Translations under genes and position numbers: made by a program | Source: Gemmatimonadaceae bacterium | Lineage (GTDB): Bacteria; Gemmatimonadota; Gemmatimonadetes; Gemmatimonadales; Gemmatimonadaceae | Assembly: GCA_019186945.1 (NCBI GenBank) | Contig: JABAQJ010000003.1 | Coordinates: 102,531-166,530 of the forward strand | Reading direction: 5' to 3' | Length of the DNA: 64,000 nt | Notes under the pieces: model-generated | Seen by the model: only the letters and a program-made list of their open reading frames with translations | What the model was told of the DNA's origin: nothing | Database searches by the model: none | Shown here: piece after piece, positions 9,019-17,381 of the stretch | Numbering within the stretch: the first letter of the stretch is position 1 | Layout: each line of letters opens with the position of its first letter

Positions 9019-10326
9019 TTACGGACGACCGCGGTAGTCTGCCGGCAGCCGGCGGTAGCGACGCACCAGTTCATCCTGGCGGGACGGTCGCAGCACATCG
9101 TTGCCACGCACCAGCACATGTTCTGGTCGCGTCGACAGCTCAAAGGGGTCGCCGTTCCATATCACCAGTGTCGCGTCCTTGCCGGCTTCCAACGTACCGA
9201 CGCGGTCACTGACGCCGTACAGCTCCGCCGGGTTTATCGTGACGGCACGGAGTGCCTCGTCCCAAGGCAATCCGAACGAAACCGCGACACCCGCCGAGTA
9301 CTTCACGTTTCGGGCGTTGAAGGCGTCCGTCCCGTCATTGACGATGACACGAACTCCAGCCTTCTGGAGCAGGGCGGCATTGTCCTGCCGGGCCCCGAGC
9401 GTCGAGAAGTCGCGGGGAATGTTGCTCAGGGCTCCGACGATAACGGGAACCTTGGCCGCCGCGAGTTCGTCGGCCACCTTCCAGGCCTCCGTCGCGCCGC
9501 TGATCGCTATCCGGAGGGAGAACTCTTTCGCCAGTTGCAACGCGTTCTGGATGTCCGACGCGCGCTCGGCATTCAGGATGAGAAGAGTGCGGCCCTGTAC
9601 GACTGGCAGGAGCGCTTCCAGATCCGCCTTTCGCGCAGACAGTTCGCGGCTCTGCGCTCGCTCATACTCGGCTCGCCGACGCGGGAAGTCACGCGCATCC
9701 GACAACACGTCGCGGAATCTCTGCAGTACTTCGCCGCGCGAGGCGCCGCGATCAGTGCCCGTCGAGGTGAGGTCAGCGATCAGGGCGACAGGCGCGCGCA
9801 GAAGCATCTCGGTTCGGGAACGGCTGTCCGACAAGTCGAAAACGGCTGCCTGTCCGGAGATCATGTTGCCGCCGGGCAGGACGCCGACGGTTGTGATGCC
9901 GTCGTTGCGCGTGACCTGGAGCAGCGGCGAGGCGGGATTGAATCCCTCCCAAGCCCGGAACGAGGCTGTGATGCCATCTCCCTTGCCGCGGGCACCAACG
10001 TCCACGGTGTTCTGGACGGCGCCAACCTCCATGATCCCGAGCGCCGTGGCTGAGTTGAAGATGCCGGGAGTGACCCACTTCCCCGAGGCATCGATGCGTT
10101 GCGCATCGGCGGGGATCGTCACATTTGCTCCGACGGCCACGATCCGCCCGTCGCGGATCAACACCGTTCCGTTCTCGATCGGTGCGCTACTTACGGGGAA
10201 GACCCTGCCGCCGGTGATGGCGATCGTCTGCGCCGCCGCAGGCAAAGCCAGGAGCAGAGAGACCGATGCCGTCAGCGCAGGGCGTGTCATGCGCGTGTGC
10301 CGGAATGCGATGGTGGGCTGAAACAT
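9019..10326 (-). CDS. Secreted amidohydrolase-like protein lacking the HxH metal ligands
   Basis: 435 residues with a signal peptide (TRPALTASVSLLLALPAAAQ). The amidohydrolase beta-sandwich flanks are clear: IENGTVLIRDGRIVAVGAN near the start and VGTLEAGKDATLVIWNGDP near the end. The metal-binding HxH that should follow TPGI is replaced: TPGIFNSATALG here against TPGIIDPHSHLG in the neighbouring gene. Other positions are also changed (SGATEAWK versus HHGVEAYK; IVNDGT versus VVHSDDG). The protein is probably a non-hydrolytic paralogue or a partner subunit. The start ATG 10326 is 1 nt after the stop of the upstream gene, with GGAGGG 7 nt before it. Substrate unknown. Confidence 0.8.
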   Translation of the reverse strand: MFQPTIAFRHTRMTRPALTASVSLLLALPAAAQTIAITGGRVFPVSSAPIENGTVLIRDGRIVAVGANVTIPADAQRIDASGKWVTPGIFNSATALGIMEVGAVQNTVDVGARGKGDGITASFRAWEGFNPASPLLQVTRNDGITTVGVLPGGNMISGQAAVFDLSDSRSRTEMLLRAPVALIADLTSTGTDRGASRGEVLQRFRDVLSDARDFPRRRAEYERAQSRELSARKADLEALLPVVQGRTLLILNAERASDIQNALQLAKEFSLRIAISGATEAWKVADELAAAKVPVIVGALSNIPRDFSTLGARQDNAALLQKAGVRVIVNDGTDAFNARNVKYSAGVAVSFGLPWDEALRAVTINPAELYGVSDRVGTLEAGKDATLVIWNGDPFELSTRPEHVLVRGNDVLRPSRQDELVRRYRRLPADYRGRP

Positions 10327-10327
10327 A

Positions 10328-11785
10328 TCAACGCCCTCCATCGGGCTGGGGGATGAAGCCAAGTTCGAAGTCAGTACGCCAACGCCCAGATGCGTCCAAC
10401 CGGTCAAAGGCCATCGCTCCATCGATCCACACCTTCTCTGCGAGTGAGTAGATGCTGAACGGGTAGCCGCTCCAGAGGACCACATCGGCATTCTTGCCCG
10501 GTTCCAACGACCCGATTCGATCGTCCAGCCCGAGAACCCATGCCGGGTTGATGGTGATCCACTTGATGGCTTCCTCGTCGGAGACCGTGATGCCGACATC
10601 CTTGCCAGCTGCAACGCCCTTGGCTACATCCTGATTGAGTCGCTGCATCCCGCTGCCATCGTCCGAGTGCACCACAGCGCGCGCGCCGGCGGCATACACC
10701 AGTGCGAGGTTCGCTCGCACACCGTCGAGCGCTTCCATCTTGAAGCCGCCCCAATCGGACCAGAGCGAGGCCGCAATACCCTTGTCCGCCAGTGTACTCG
10801 CGATCTTGTACGCTTCCACGCCGTGGTGGAACGAGCGGACCTTGAACCCGAACTCGTCCGCCACCTCCATTGCCTCCTCCATGTCGCTTGCCGTGTAGCA
10901 GTGCCACTGCACAAGGATGTTGCCGCGGAGAACTTCGGCCAGCGTTTCCAGGCCGAGATCCCGGGCCGGTGGATCTCCCTTCCTGTCCGAGAGCCATTTA
11001 TCCCATCGACGCCGGTACTGCTCGCCCTGGATGTACTGGGCACGGTAACCGGAGACGTTAGCCATCCGCGTGCTCGGACCACGCGTGGCGTATACGCGTT
11101 TAGGATTCTCGCCGCACGCCTGCTTCAGACCGTACCGCGCTCCGGGAAACTTCATTCCCCGAACGGTGGTCGAGGGCACGACCTTCAGGACCACGCTGCG
11201 GCCGCCGATCAGGTTCGCTGAGCCCGGAAGTATCTGAATCGTCGTGACGCCGGCGGCCAACGCCCGCGGGAATTGAGGATCCTGAGGCCAGACCGAGTGC
11301 TCGGCCCACACGTATGGTGTCGCTGGGTTCGTCATCTCGTTGCCGTCGCTGAGTGCATCGACGGACGGTGCCGCATAGACGCCCAGGTGCGAGTGCGGAT
11401 CGATGATTCCTGGAGTGACGTACTTGCCGGTTCCGTCGATCGACACCGCGTCTGCCGGCGGCTCGATGTTCGTCCCCACGGCAGCGATCTTGCCATCCCT
11501 GAGCAGAATGCTCGCATTCCTCAGGACGGGGCCGCTCGCCGTGAGGATTGTTGCGTTACGAATGAGAGTTGGACGGGATGGCGCCGGCCGATACGTTGAG
11601 GGGAACGGGTCCGCGTTCGGGACCGAGAGCGCGCCGGGACCCGGTGGGATGGTCTTGGCAGTATCAGGCGCCAGTGCCGCCGCTGGTTGGGCGGCAGCCA
11701 CTGGCGTCGGAGGCGGCGGCGATGGTGCCCGCGTGCACGCGGCCGCCATCGAGAGGACGCAGATTCCAACGGATGCTCGCGTCAA
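10328..11785 (-). CDS. Amidohydrolase family lipoprotein (imidazolonepropionase-like)
   Basis: 485 residues if it starts at TTG 11785; an in-frame ATG at 11833 would add 16 residues. I prefer TTG because AGGAG lies 6 nt upstream and it puts a short TR n-region before the signal sequence. The signal ends in a lipobox-like AAAC, so the mature protein should be a membrane-anchored lipoprotein, followed by a Pro/Ala-rich linker. The metal-site motifs are intact: DPHSHLG, FHHGVEAYK and VVHSDDG. The C-terminal IGSLEPGKNADVVLWSG is the family hallmark (COG1228 group). These enzymes hydrolyse cyclic amides or act as peptidases; the substrate cannot be read here. It forms a two-gene operon with its metal-site-deficient paralogue downstream. 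Confidence 0.85.
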   Translation of the reverse strand: MTRASVGICVLSMAAACTRAPSPPPPTPVAAAQPAAALAPDTAKTIPPGPGALSVPNADPFPSTYRPAPSRPTLIRNATILTASGPVLRNASILLRDGKIAAVGTNIEPPADAVSIDGTGKYVTPGIIDPHSHLGVYAAPSVDALSDGNEMTNPATPYVWAEHSVWPQDPQFPRALAAGVTTIQILPGSANLIGGRSVVLKVVPSTTVRGMKFPGARYGLKQACGENPKRVYATRGPSTRMANVSGYRAQYIQGEQYRRRWDKWLSDRKGDPPARDLGLETLAEVLRGNILVQWHCYTASDMEEAMEVADEFGFKVRSFHHGVEAYKIASTLADKGIAASLWSDWGGFKMEALDGVRANLALVYAAGARAVVHSDDGSGMQRLNQDVAKGVAAGKDVGITVSDEEAIKWITINPAWVLGLDDRIGSLEPGKNADVVLWSGYPFSIYSLAEKVWIDGAMAFDRLDASGRWRTDFELGFIPQPDGGR

Positions 11786-11878
11786 GAGGCTCTCCTGCAG
11801 GTGAGGGTGTGGCTTGGGGCGGTGGGTCGTCAAGGTAGGAGATGCAGTCCGGCGTGGCTAGTGACTGCGAGGGGGCGT

Positions 11879-11907
11879 GGCCTTAACGTCCCGAGCACAA
11901 TCACGTC
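11879..11907 (+). promoter_or_regulatory. Possible ECF-type promoter of the sigma factor operon
   Basis: GGCCTTAAC at 11879-11887, 16-nt spacer, then CGTC at 11904-11907. The AAC ... CGTC pair at this spacing matches the general ECF promoter plan, which would mean autoregulation. The start would fall near 11914, just before ATG 11922. The -35 lacks the common GGAAC, so this is tentative. Confidence 0.35.
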
Positions 11908-11921
11908 ATACACGACACAAA

Positions 11922-12476
11922 ATGGATGAGCGCGATCCCCCAGACGATTCGAGGCTCGATCAGACGCTGATATCGCGGTGGCGCGCTGGCGATGAGCGTG
12001 CGGCAACGCAGCTTGTCGAGCGGCACGCACACCAGGTTGCGCGATACCTGCAGAGCCTGGGAGCTCGCGATGCGGTCGAGGAACTGGTTCAGGATACGTT
12101 CGTCAGGGTCTTTTCGTCGCTCGATTCGTTTCGCGGCGACAGCTCGCTTCGCACGTGGATTTTCACGATCGCACGGCGGCTGTTACTGGATAGTCGACGG
12201 GCGTTCAAGCGGCGACGGGATGTCGAGCCGGTGCACGAGGGCGATGCCGTAACGGAGTACGACGCATTGGATGGCATGATTGCTGGAGAATCCGGTCAGC
12301 GGGTACTGGACGCGGTGGAGAGGTTGTCTCCGACCCAGCGGGAGGTGTTTGCGTTGCGGGTGGGGGAAGGGCGTTCGTACCGGGAGATTGCCGCGATCGT
12401 CGGCACCACGGAGGGTGCAGCACGGGTTCACTACCACAACGCGGTTCGCACGGTGAAGGAGAATCTGTATGTCTGA
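11922..12476 (+). CDS. ECF-family RNA polymerase sigma factor
   Basis: 184 residues with region 2 (ISRWRAGDERAATQLVERH ... ARDAVEELVQDTFVRVF, then FRGDSSLRTWIFTIARRLLLD) and region 4 (LSPTQREVFALRVGEGRSY, REIAAIVGTTEGAARVH). There is no region 1 or 3, as expected for the ECF group. Start ATG 11922 is chosen over an open upstream frame because homology begins shortly after it. The stop overlaps the next gene by 8 nt. The partner is the zinc-finger anti-sigma protein encoded next, so it is probably released by an envelope signal. Confidence 0.92.
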   Translation: MDERDPPDDSRLDQTLISRWRAGDERAATQLVERHAHQVARYLQSLGARDAVEELVQDTFVRVFSSLDSFRGDSSLRTWIFTIARRLLLDSRRAFKRRRDVEPVHEGDAVTEYDALDGMIAGESGQRVLDAVERLSPTQREVFALRVGEGRSYREIAAIVGTTEGAARVHYHNAVRTVKENLYV

Positions 12477-13038
12477 ATGCGGTTCGCCGATGATGCGGGA
12501 CCTGCTGCCGGAGTATCTGCACGGACGCCTGGATGCCGCGGGTCATCTGTCAGTCGATTCGCATCTCGCGGAGTGCGACGAGTGCCGGTTGGAGCTGTCG
12601 ATGCTGGCATCTGTGCGTCAGGCGATGCAGCAACGAGCCCCGGCGATCGACACGGCCGCAATTGTCCGTGCGCTTCCGCGCCCGACGCGGCGCAGGGTGG
12701 TGCGACCATCGATCATGCAGCTGGCAGCAGCGCTCTCCTTCCTCTCCCTTGGCGGTGTGTCGCTGGTGGTGGCGCGCTCGTTCTACGATCGCGAGTCGGC
12801 CGTGGCCACGTCGGATTCCGGACGTACGCGCTCGGGATCGGACTCCGTCGTTGGAGATGGAACGAGGCTGTTGGCTATCGCCGATCCGGGGCTGACGGTG
12901 GGCGGAGGCGTTGCCGACCTGGGCGCTGACGAGATCGAGCAGTTGCTCGGTGCCCTGGAGTCGCTCGAGGCGATTCCGTCGGCCCAGCAGGATCTGCTCT
13001 TAACCGAGGATACGACCCGCGTGGGCGGGGTGAGGTAG
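12469..13038 (+). CDS. Anti-sigma factor with ZAS zinc motif
   Basis: 189 residues. The cytoplasmic N-terminal domain carries HxxxCxxC in SHLAECDECR (about residues 28-39), the zinc-binding anti-sigma signature. One transmembrane segment follows near residues 82-104 (PSIMQLAAALSFLSLGGVSL region). The periplasmic tail is acidic with a Leu/Glu-rich helix. It overlaps the sigma gene by 8 nt, so translation is probably coupled and keeps the two proteins in balance. It should hold the ECF sigma factor at the membrane until an envelope stress signal is sensed. Confidence 0.88.
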   Translation: MSECGSPMMRDLLPEYLHGRLDAAGHLSVDSHLAECDECRLELSMLASVRQAMQQRAPAIDTAAIVRALPRPTRRRVVRPSIMQLAAALSFLSLGGVSLVVARSFYDRESAVATSDSGRTRSGSDSVVGDGTRLLAIADPGLTVGGGVADLGADEIEQLLGALESLEAIPSAQQDLLLTEDTTRVGGVR

Positions 13039-13042
13039 CGCC

Positions 13043-13594
13043 ATGATGTACGGACGAGTGGCTCTGGCCGGAATGCTGGGAGCCATGTGGTTTTCCAGCG
13101 GGGCGGCGGCCCAGGGGGAGCGCCGCCCGACACGAGACCGCGAGGCCATGCAGCAGCGATTCGAGCAGCGCTTCGCCGAGGTCGTGCGTCAACGCGTTGG
13201 CCTCGACGACGGCCAGATGGCCAAGCTGACTGAACTGAACCGCCGATTCGAGGGAAAGCGGCACGATCTCTTTCTGCGCGACCGGCAGATCCGCATCGGC
13301 ATGCGCGAGGAGCTGGCGGACGGCGTCACGCCTAACGAGGACCGGGTGCGCAAGCTGCTGGACGACCAAATGAAGCTCCAGCGAGAGCGGGTGGACCTGA
13401 TGGAGTCGGAGCAGCAGGAACTGACGACGTTCATGACCGCTATCCAGCGCGCGCGGTACTTCGGCATCCAGGAACAGATGCGCCGGAAAGTGGAAGAACT
13501 TCGGGGTCCGCCTGGCGGATCTGATCATTCCATGAGCCGCAGCGAGCGTTCCCGGCGGAACGGCCGGACGCCGGCCGACACGACTGTGCGTTGA
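13043..13594 (+). CDS. Periplasmic Spy/CpxP/ZraP-like helical protein
   Basis: 183 residues with a signal peptide (about residues 1-24, ending AAAQ). The rest is almost entirely charged helix: repeated Arg/Glu/Gln stretches such as EAMQQRFEQRFAEVVRQRVG and LDDGQMAKLTELNRRFEGKR resemble the LTxxQ-type periplasmic chaperones. It is the third gene of the sigma/anti-sigma operon, 4 nt after the anti-sigma stop. By analogy with CpxP and Spy it may protect envelope proteins or act as feedback sensor for the anti-sigma factor; that role is inference. The C-terminal 25 residues are Ser/Arg-rich and probably disordered. Confidence 0.7.
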   Translation: MMYGRVALAGMLGAMWFSSGAAAQGERRPTRDREAMQQRFEQRFAEVVRQRVGLDDGQMAKLTELNRRFEGKRHDLFLRDRQIRIGMREELADGVTPNEDRVRKLLDDQMKLQRERVDLMESEQQELTTFMTAIQRARYFGIQEQMRRKVEELRGPPGGSDHSMSRSERSRRNGRTPADTTVR

Positions 13595-13619
13595 GCCGGC
13601 GGCCTTCGCCCGCTACATT
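13591..13619 (+). promoter_or_regulatory. Promoter of tRNA-Leu
   Basis: TTGAGC at 13591-13596, 17-nt spacer, TACATT at 13614-13619. It starts at the stop of the previous gene. The predicted start lies a few bases before the mature tRNA 5' end at 13629. Confidence 0.65.
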
Positions 13620-13628
13620 CCGTCCGCT

Positions 13629-13712
13629 GCCCGGGTGGCGGAATTGGTAGACGCAGCGGACTCAAAATCCGCCGGGCTCCGGCCCTTACGAGTTCGAGTC
13701 TCGTCCTGGGCA
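13629..13712 (+). tRNA. tRNA-Leu (anticodon CAA)
   Basis: 84-nt class II tRNA. Acceptor stem GCCCGGG pairs with CCTGGGC (one G-T), discriminator A at 13712. The D-arm contains GGAATTGGTAGACGC. The anticodon stem GCGGA/TCCGC encloses the loop CTCAAAA, giving anticodon CAA (reads UUG). A long variable arm (CGGGCTCCGGCCC region) and T-arm GAGTTCGAGTCTC complete the Leu structure. CCA is not encoded. Confidence 0.97.
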
Positions 13713-13718
13713 CTGTGA

Positions 13719-13753
13719 CACGAGGACGCCGCCATTAAAGCGGCGTCCTCGTG
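13719..13753 (+). terminator. Terminator hairpin after tRNA-Leu
   Basis: A perfect 14-bp stem: CACGAGGACGCCGC (13719-13732) pairs with GCGGCGTCCTCGTG (13740-13753), loop CATTAAA. No long T run follows, but the stem is very stable and directly follows the tRNA. Confidence 0.75.
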
Positions 13754-13827
13754 CTATGTGTCGCCTCCAGCGGGAAGGATCTGTCACGACAGAGCTCGGG
13801 TCGCGATCGTTGGTGTAACGCCGTTCC

Positions 13828-13856
13828 TTGCCCGGTTTTTTCGCCATGTCTACCTT
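13828..13856 (+). promoter_or_regulatory. Possible promoter of pepA
   Basis: TTGCCC at 13828-13833, 17-nt spacer, TACCTT at 13851-13856, giving a start near 13863 and a leader of about 60 nt. The -35 is weaker than at the other promoters here. Confidence 0.4.
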
Positions 13857-13925
13857 ACTCGACGCTCGCAGCATCGTGCTTCCGCGCCGCATCGCGTGGC
13901 GGCGGTCCCTCCGAATTCAGGTAAC

Positions 13926-15401
13926 ATGTCGCTGAAGATTGGTGTGCGTGCGGTGGGTTTCGCTGCCGCGGATTCGCCGCTGCTGGTCATCATCCTTCCA
14001 GCGAGTATCACGCTTCCGCCTTCTCTGCGTGACGTCGATCTGGCGACCGGAGGTGCCCTAGAGCGAACTCTCGCCCGCGGTGACTTCCGCGGTGCCCGCG
14101 ACGAGACCCTTCATCTGACAGGCGGCACGACGGGTCCGGCCCGCCTGCTGCTCGTGGGCACTGGCACGTCCACAGATCGCGCACGAGCGCTGCGCCGTGC
14201 TGCCTCGCTTGCCGCGCGGCAGGCTCAGAAGATGGGTGTTGGCCGGATGGGTGTCTGGGCGGCCGCGCTCTCTGCCGCGGACGTCGAAGGCATGGTCATC
14301 GGCCTGAATCTGGGTTGCTGGGAGTACTCAGACCTGAAGACACCGCCTCCCGAAGAGGAACGGCGTGCACCTCTCGAGGAAGCGACGCTGTTCCTGCGCG
14401 ATGCCCGGCGTGGCCGAAACGCGGCCGCTCAGGGGACAGCGATCGCCGAAGGCTACGATGTCGCCAGGCGGCTCGCGATGATGCCGGGTAACGTCTGCAC
14501 GCCCGAGCTGTTGGCTGAGACGGCCCGAAGTATCGCGGACCGCCACAAGCTGGAGCTGACGGTGCTGGGGCGTACTGAGATGGAGCAGGAAGGGATGGGG
14601 TCGTTCCTCTCGGTCGCCGCCGGAACGCCCCAGGAGCCCAAGCTTATCGCCTTGGCCTGCCGCAGAGGAAAGCGTGGCGCAGCGCCACTGGTACTGGTAG
14701 GGAAGGGATTGTGCTTCGATACGGGCGGGATCTCGATCAAGCCGGCCGAGCGGATGGAGTTCATGAAGTTCGACATGTGCGGTGCGGCGGGCGTCCTTGG
14801 GGCGATAGAGGCGATCGCGCGCCTGAAACTCAAGGTCAACGTGATCGGGTTGATCGGCGCCACCACGAATATGCCCTCCGGGACGGCCGTTAAGCCGGGT
14901 GACGTCGTCAAGGCCTCTAACGGCAAGTCGATCGAGATCATCAACACGGACGCCGAAGGGCGGCTCGTCCTGGCAGACGTGCTCCACTACGCAAGCCGAT
15001 ACAGCCCGGCCGCCGTCGTTGACGCCGCCACGCTGACGGGTGCATGCGTCGTTGCGTTAGGCAGTGGCGCCACTGGCGCAATGGGGAACCAGGAGGCGCT
15101 GGTACGTGAAGTGATCGACGCTGCTGGGCGTGCGAGCGAGCCCGCATGGCAGCTCCCACTCTGGGACGTGTACCGCGAACAGATCAAGTCGGACGTCGCC
15201 GACATCAGGAACACCGGCGGGCGCTCGGCGGGCGCGATCACCGCTGGACTCTTCCTGCAGGAGTTCGTCTCGTATCCGTGGGTCCATCTGGATGTCGCGG
15301 GGACAGCATACAGCGAGACAGACCTCGTGGTTGTCCCCAAAGGACCAACGGGAGTACCTGTGGGTACGTTCGTCGAGTTCGTCCGGGGGAGGAGTCGCTG
15401 A
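13926..15401 (+). CDS. pepA: Leucyl aminopeptidase (M17 family)
   Basis: 491 residues, the usual M17 length. The N-terminal domain is variable. The catalytic domain has GKGLCFDTGGISIKPAERM with the metal-binding Lys/Asp pair, then KFDMCGAA, and the signature NTDAEGR at residues 340-346. The enzyme removes N-terminal residues from peptides using two metal ions in a hexamer in the cytoplasm; some homologues also bind DNA in site-specific recombination. Start ATG 13926 (MSLKIGVRAVG) is where family homology begins; an upstream open frame extends to 13758 but covers the spacer after the tRNA. The stop overlaps a CTG start of the next gene. Confidence 0.93.
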   Translation: MSLKIGVRAVGFAAADSPLLVIILPASITLPPSLRDVDLATGGALERTLARGDFRGARDETLHLTGGTTGPARLLLVGTGTSTDRARALRRAASLAARQAQKMGVGRMGVWAAALSAADVEGMVIGLNLGCWEYSDLKTPPPEEERRAPLEEATLFLRDARRGRNAAAQGTAIAEGYDVARRLAMMPGNVCTPELLAETARSIADRHKLELTVLGRTEMEQEGMGSFLSVAAGTPQEPKLIALACRRGKRGAAPLVLVGKGLCFDTGGISIKPAERMEFMKFDMCGAAGVLGAIEAIARLKLKVNVIGLIGATTNMPSGTAVKPGDVVKASNGKSIEIINTDAEGRLVLADVLHYASRYSPAAVVDAATLTGACVVALGSGATGAMGNQEALVREVIDAAGRASEPAWQLPLWDVYREQIKSDVADIRNTGGRSAGAITAGLFLQEFVSYPWVHLDVAGTAYSETDLVVVPKGPTGVPVGTFVEFVRGRSR

Positions 15402-17344
15402 TTTTCCTGCGATCGTGGCACTACCGTCGCGCCGGCCTCGGCCTCCTGGTCGGGGCCGTTTTGCACAGTCCGTTGATCGCGCAGGATACTACGCGCGTCA
15501 GGCGCGACTCGGTGCGAGCCGGAGCGGACAGCGCGCGTGTAGCCGTGGACTCGATCCGCGCCGATTCCGCGGCGGCTGCCGAACGCCTGGCGAGGACGCA
15601 GCGTCAGCAGGCAGCAGCTCGCTCGCGCGCCGATTCGATCAAGGCGCCTCTCGCCGCGGCGGAACTTCCACCGATGGTCGATGTCGTGCCCGGTTTCGAC
15701 TATGACCGCAACGGGTTGTTCGCGAGCGGCGCCCTCAACGCGGCTGAACTGTTAGACCGCGTCCCAGGCGTCACAGTCTATCGCTCCGGCTCGATGGCAT
15801 CGCCCCACGCCGCTGCCACTCTCGGGGACTTCAGCCGAGTGCGCTACTTTCAGGACGGCATCGAGATGGACGCGCTGGATCCTCGAACTGGCGGGATCCT
15901 GGACGTCTCCACGCTTGACCTTTGGCAGTCCGAGGGAGCCCGGATCGAACGTGGCGCCGGCGAAACACGCGTCTACATGCGATCATGGCGCACCCGCAGC
16001 GTAACACCCGAGACACGCGTGGATATCGCCACAGGAGATCTCGAAACCAATGCGTACCGCGGCTACTTCTCTCGGCGCTTCTCACACGGAGAGGCGCTGC
16101 AGGCGGGAGCGTATCAGTACAGCAGCAAGGATGCACGAAACGGCGGTGATGCCGATCAGCTCTCGCTCTTCGGCCGTTTCGGAATTGCCAGGAAGCGCTG
16201 GTCGCTGGATGGAACTGTGTGGCAGATGTCGCGCGACCGATCCGAGCAGAAGGCGCTCAATCCGGTGCCGAATCTTGCGAAACTGGACGCTCGCTACCGG
16301 ATGGCGTACGCGAGGTTTGCGTTTGCCGACCCCGATGGGCCGGGCTTCTGGGCACAAGCAATCGCATCCTCGCAGCGGTTCAACAAACGCGGTGGTGCGC
16401 CAGTTACCGTAATCGACTCGATTGCCGGGCCCGGTGGCGGCGGCCCCGGCGGATCTCCGGAAAGCCCGGATACCCTCAGTGTCCCAACGGACACATCGCG
16501 CAGCAGGCCTCAGTATGTTGCGGCTGCAGGCTGGAACTCAGGTCCGTTCCGGGTCTCGCTCACCGGCCGCTTCCGTTCCGTCGACGGTGAGTCGCGAATA
16601 TCGGAAATCGCTCGTGCATCGTTCGAGCACAAACAGTTGGCCGCCAGCGCCTACGTGGAGCGTGCGCCTGACGACGGGATCCAGCGTATGGAGTTCGCCG
16701 GAAGGATCTTCCCGTTGTCGCTCATATCGCTCGGCGGCGCTGTCTCGCGATACACGCCGATCGGAGGCTCCGATCGACCCACGACGACTTCGTTCCGGGG
16801 TGAAGCGGGACTGCGGCTCGGCAGGCTCTGGGTCTCTGGTGGAGCGATGGTGCGTGACAGTGCGAAGCTCGTCGCACCGGTCGTCTTCGACACCTCCTAC
16901 GTCGACGTCAAACAAGGTCAGACAACCGCGTACTTTGCATCCGCGAACGGGAAAGTGTGGCGCGATGTGGGGGTGCAGTTCTTCGGCGTGCGTTACGGTA
17001 CGGCCAGCGCTTTCCGGCCGCAGTATCAGGCACGCTCCGAGGTCTTTCTTTCGACGACCTGGCCGGGTCGTTTCCCAAGCGGAAACCTGCACATCCTGTT
17101 CGCGATCAATCATGAATACCGGTCGCAAGCGCTCTTTTTCGTGCGTGGACCTGACGACGATCTGGTCGCACTGGAGTCTTCTCAGTACCGCAGCTGGGGC
17201 GGCCAGCTGGAGATCCGCCTGCTGCAGGCCACGCTCTGGATGCAGTACCGGAACTTCCTTGGCGAGCAATATCAGCAGATCCCGGGTTTCGAGATGCCGC
17301 GTCCCGCCAGCTACTACGGCGTGCGATGGTACTTCTTCAATTGA
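15398..17344 (+). CDS. Outer-membrane beta-barrel protein with TonB-receptor-like plug
   Basis: 648 residues if translation starts at CTG 15398, which overlaps the pepA stop as CTGA. No ATG, GTG or TTG lies close by in frame, and GGGGAGGAG sits just upstream. From there a signal peptide is read (LGLLVGAVLHSPLIAQ). A charged Arg/Asp/Ala repeat linker (about 30-85) follows, then a plug-like segment (LNAAELLDRVPGVTVYRSG ... FQDGIEMDALDP). The remainder has alternating aromatic strands and ends VRWYFFN, like an outer-membrane barrel. It probably transports or binds an unknown ligand. There is no TonB box that I can recognise. Coupling to pepA is notable but unexplained. Confidence 0.72.
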   Translation: MIFLRSWHYRRAGLGLLVGAVLHSPLIAQDTTRVRRDSVRAGADSARVAVDSIRADSAAAAERLARTQRQQAAARSRADSIKAPLAAAELPPMVDVVPGFDYDRNGLFASGALNAAELLDRVPGVTVYRSGSMASPHAAATLGDFSRVRYFQDGIEMDALDPRTGGILDVSTLDLWQSEGARIERGAGETRVYMRSWRTRSVTPETRVDIATGDLETNAYRGYFSRRFSHGEALQAGAYQYSSKDARNGGDADQLSLFGRFGIARKRWSLDGTVWQMSRDRSEQKALNPVPNLAKLDARYRMAYARFAFADPDGPGFWAQAIASSQRFNKRGGAPVTVIDSIAGPGGGGPGGSPESPDTLSVPTDTSRSRPQYVAAAGWNSGPFRVSLTGRFRSVDGESRISEIARASFEHKQLAASAYVERAPDDGIQRMEFAGRIFPLSLISLGGAVSRYTPIGGSDRPTTTSFRGEAGLRLGRLWVSGGAMVRDSAKLVAPVVFDTSYVDVKQGQTTAYFASANGKVWRDVGVQFFGVRYGTASAFRPQYQARSEVFLSTTWPGRFPSGNLHILFAINHEYRSQALFFVRGPDDDLVALESSQYRSWGGQLEIRLLQATLWMQYRNFLGEQYQQIPGFEMPRPASYYGVRWYFFN

Positions 17345-17369
17345 CGTTCCTGTTGTCCTGGAATAGGTT
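17341..17369 (+). promoter_or_regulatory. Promoter of the yicC-gmk-rpoZ operon
   Basis: TTGACG at 17341-17346 (overlapping the stop codon of the preceding gene), 17-nt spacer, TAGGTT at 17364-17369. The predicted start, near 17376, is about 6 nt before the yicC ATG, so the message would be nearly leaderless. Confidence 0.75.
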
Positions 17370-17381
17370 AGCCCCTTGTCC

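Noticed and set aside
10327-10614. N-terminal extension of the second amidohydrolase into the first gene
   Set aside because: GGAGGG and ATG at 10326 followed by a signal peptide give a clear start; the upstream part is only the first gene read in another frame.
14900-15397. Longer start (ATG 15146) for the outer-membrane protein inside pepA
   Set aside because: It would hide the signal peptide internally and overlap pepA by 250 nt; the residues there are pepA out of frame.
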